From Exiguobacterium sp. s193 (GTDB lineage: Bacteria > Bacillota > Bacilli > Exiguobacteriales > Exiguobacteriaceae), in the NCBI RefSeq assembly GCF_018618755.1, contig NZ_JACSMR010000010.1, positions 1 through 64,000 on the forward strand: DNA of 64,000 nucleotides. The letters are read 5' to 3'. The notes beneath the pieces are model-generated. The model searched no databases. It was not told the origin of the DNA and was given only the letters and a program-made list of their open reading frames with translations. Positions within the stretch are counted from its first letter, which is position 1. Every line of letters begins with the position of its first letter. Shown in pieces: positions 63,511-64,000 of the stretch. Both the position numbers and the translations under genes were made by a program.

Positions 63511-64000
63511 CCGTTGCTCCAAAGCCGATTCCCGTGCCGGCTTACGATCACTGGCTCGGGAATTACAAAGTGTTGTTGATTTTTACGGTCGTCTTCGGTC
63601 ATTTGATTGAGACGTTCCGTAATCTCGATGGCAATGATTCGGTTCAAATCGCCTACAATGTCATCTACTTGCTGCACATGCCTGCCTTCATTTTCATGAG
63701 TGGGTACTTCTTCAAACAAGTCCGACCAAAACGAATCATTTCGTTCGTCGTTTTGTATTTCATTTGGCAATCGATTCATGAAGTTTACCTGGCATATGCT
63801 AACGATAAGACGCTCACAGGACTTGTCGACGGGTTACTTCATCCGCTCGTCCCGAGCTGGACGTTATGGTACTTGCTCGGCATCATCATCTGGCAAATCG
63901 TCACGCCCGGGTTTCTTATTTTACGTTTCCCGCTCGTGATCAGTGTGGCCGTTGCGCTTTTGATCAATGCGAATCCGGGGGCAATCACAAATTTCCTGTC
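63507..64000 (+). CDS. Acyltransferase 3 family membrane protein, C-terminus beyond the window
   Basis: An ATG at 63507 overlaps the stop of the preceding gene (ATGA) and stays open to the window end (164 codons). The product begins MTVAPKPIPVPAYDHWLGNY, followed by LLIFTVVFGHLIETF (helix 1 with the catalytic-type His), IYLLHMPAFIFMSGYFFKQ (His-Met-Pro and GYFFK as in the OafA/acyltransferase-3 family) and PSWTLWYLLGII. These enzymes O-acylate surface polymers. Overlap with a teichoic-acid transferase gene suggests acylation of wall teichoic acid or a linked glycan. Confidence 0.85.
   Translation, partial: MTVAPKPIPVPAYDHWLGNYKVLLIFTVVFGHLIETFRNLDGNDSVQIAYNVIYLLHMPAFIFMSGYFFKQVRPKRIISFVVLYFIWQSIHEVYLAYANDKTLTGLVDGLLHPLVPSWTLWYLLGIIIWQIVTPGFLILRFPLVISVAVALLINANPGAITNFL

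Overview
The window looks like a chromosomal piece of a low-to-mid GC Gram-positive of the order Bacillales, most likely Exiguobacterium. This is inferred from the gene families (HemQ, LipL, YwhD, YwdI/YwdK, YwfO, TarI/TarJ wall teichoic acid genes, LytS/LytR), strong AGGAGG-type ribosome binding sites, purine and lysine riboswitches, CcpA cre sites and sigma-B-like promoters. It was not confirmed by any search. No rRNA, tRNA, CRISPR array, prophage or replication origin is visible.

The backbone, read left to right, is ywhD, ywhB, ywfO, lipL(ywfL), pta, hemQ(ywfI), ywdK, ywdI. As I recall it, this is the order of the same genes in the ywd-ywh region of Bacillus subtilis, read backwards, with lineage-specific blocks inserted between them. 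Layout: 1-8 kb, a cut-off TnpB transposase gene, ywhD/ywhB, nucleoside transport (nupC), a decayed phosphotransferase gene and the ywfO nucleotide phosphohydrolase. 7.6-17 kb, lipoate transfer and fatty-acid binding (lipL-degV), a flotillin operon, a Bcr-type exporter, a tandem HD phosphohydrolase and two TerC proteins. 17-27 kb, folE2, a LytS-LytR-CstA module that probably senses and imports pyruvate, a DUF2157/GDYXXLXY membrane pair and a chemoreceptor. 27-35 kb, rhodanese, a cre-controlled amino acid permease, a riboswitch-controlled xpt-pbuX operon, pta, hemQ, a 49-residue small gene, ywdK and a TRIC channel. 35-51 kb, a UbiB-like kinase, glcU-gdh, a CDF transporter, a thermonuclease lipoprotein, an SDR/DCC/ywdI operon, glpD, DUF2252, a fused MsrAB, a sodium symporter and lysP behind a lysine riboswitch. 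52-58 kb, a MarR regulator, a diguanylate cyclase, a tetR-emrAB efflux locus and a Fur-box nitroreductase. 58-64 kb, ribitol-type wall teichoic acid genes (tarI-tarJ-glycerophosphotransferase), a second larger transferase and an acyltransferase running off the end.

The most striking signal is a family of structured repeats, nine copies of about 130-400 bp plus two fragments, all sitting at 3' ends of genes beside Rho-independent terminators. Full copies have imperfect inverted ends of the form TCAGnnTGTAGACAAA / TTTGTCTACAnnCTGA, contain no protein-coding gene, and fold into several hairpins. In the best copy (49572-49971) the flanks are a perfect 20-bp direct repeat that is itself the terminator stem-loop. 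Several other copies also lie between two versions of one terminator or flank. This looks like a MITE-like or RNA-like mobile element that inserts at intrinsic terminators and duplicates them.
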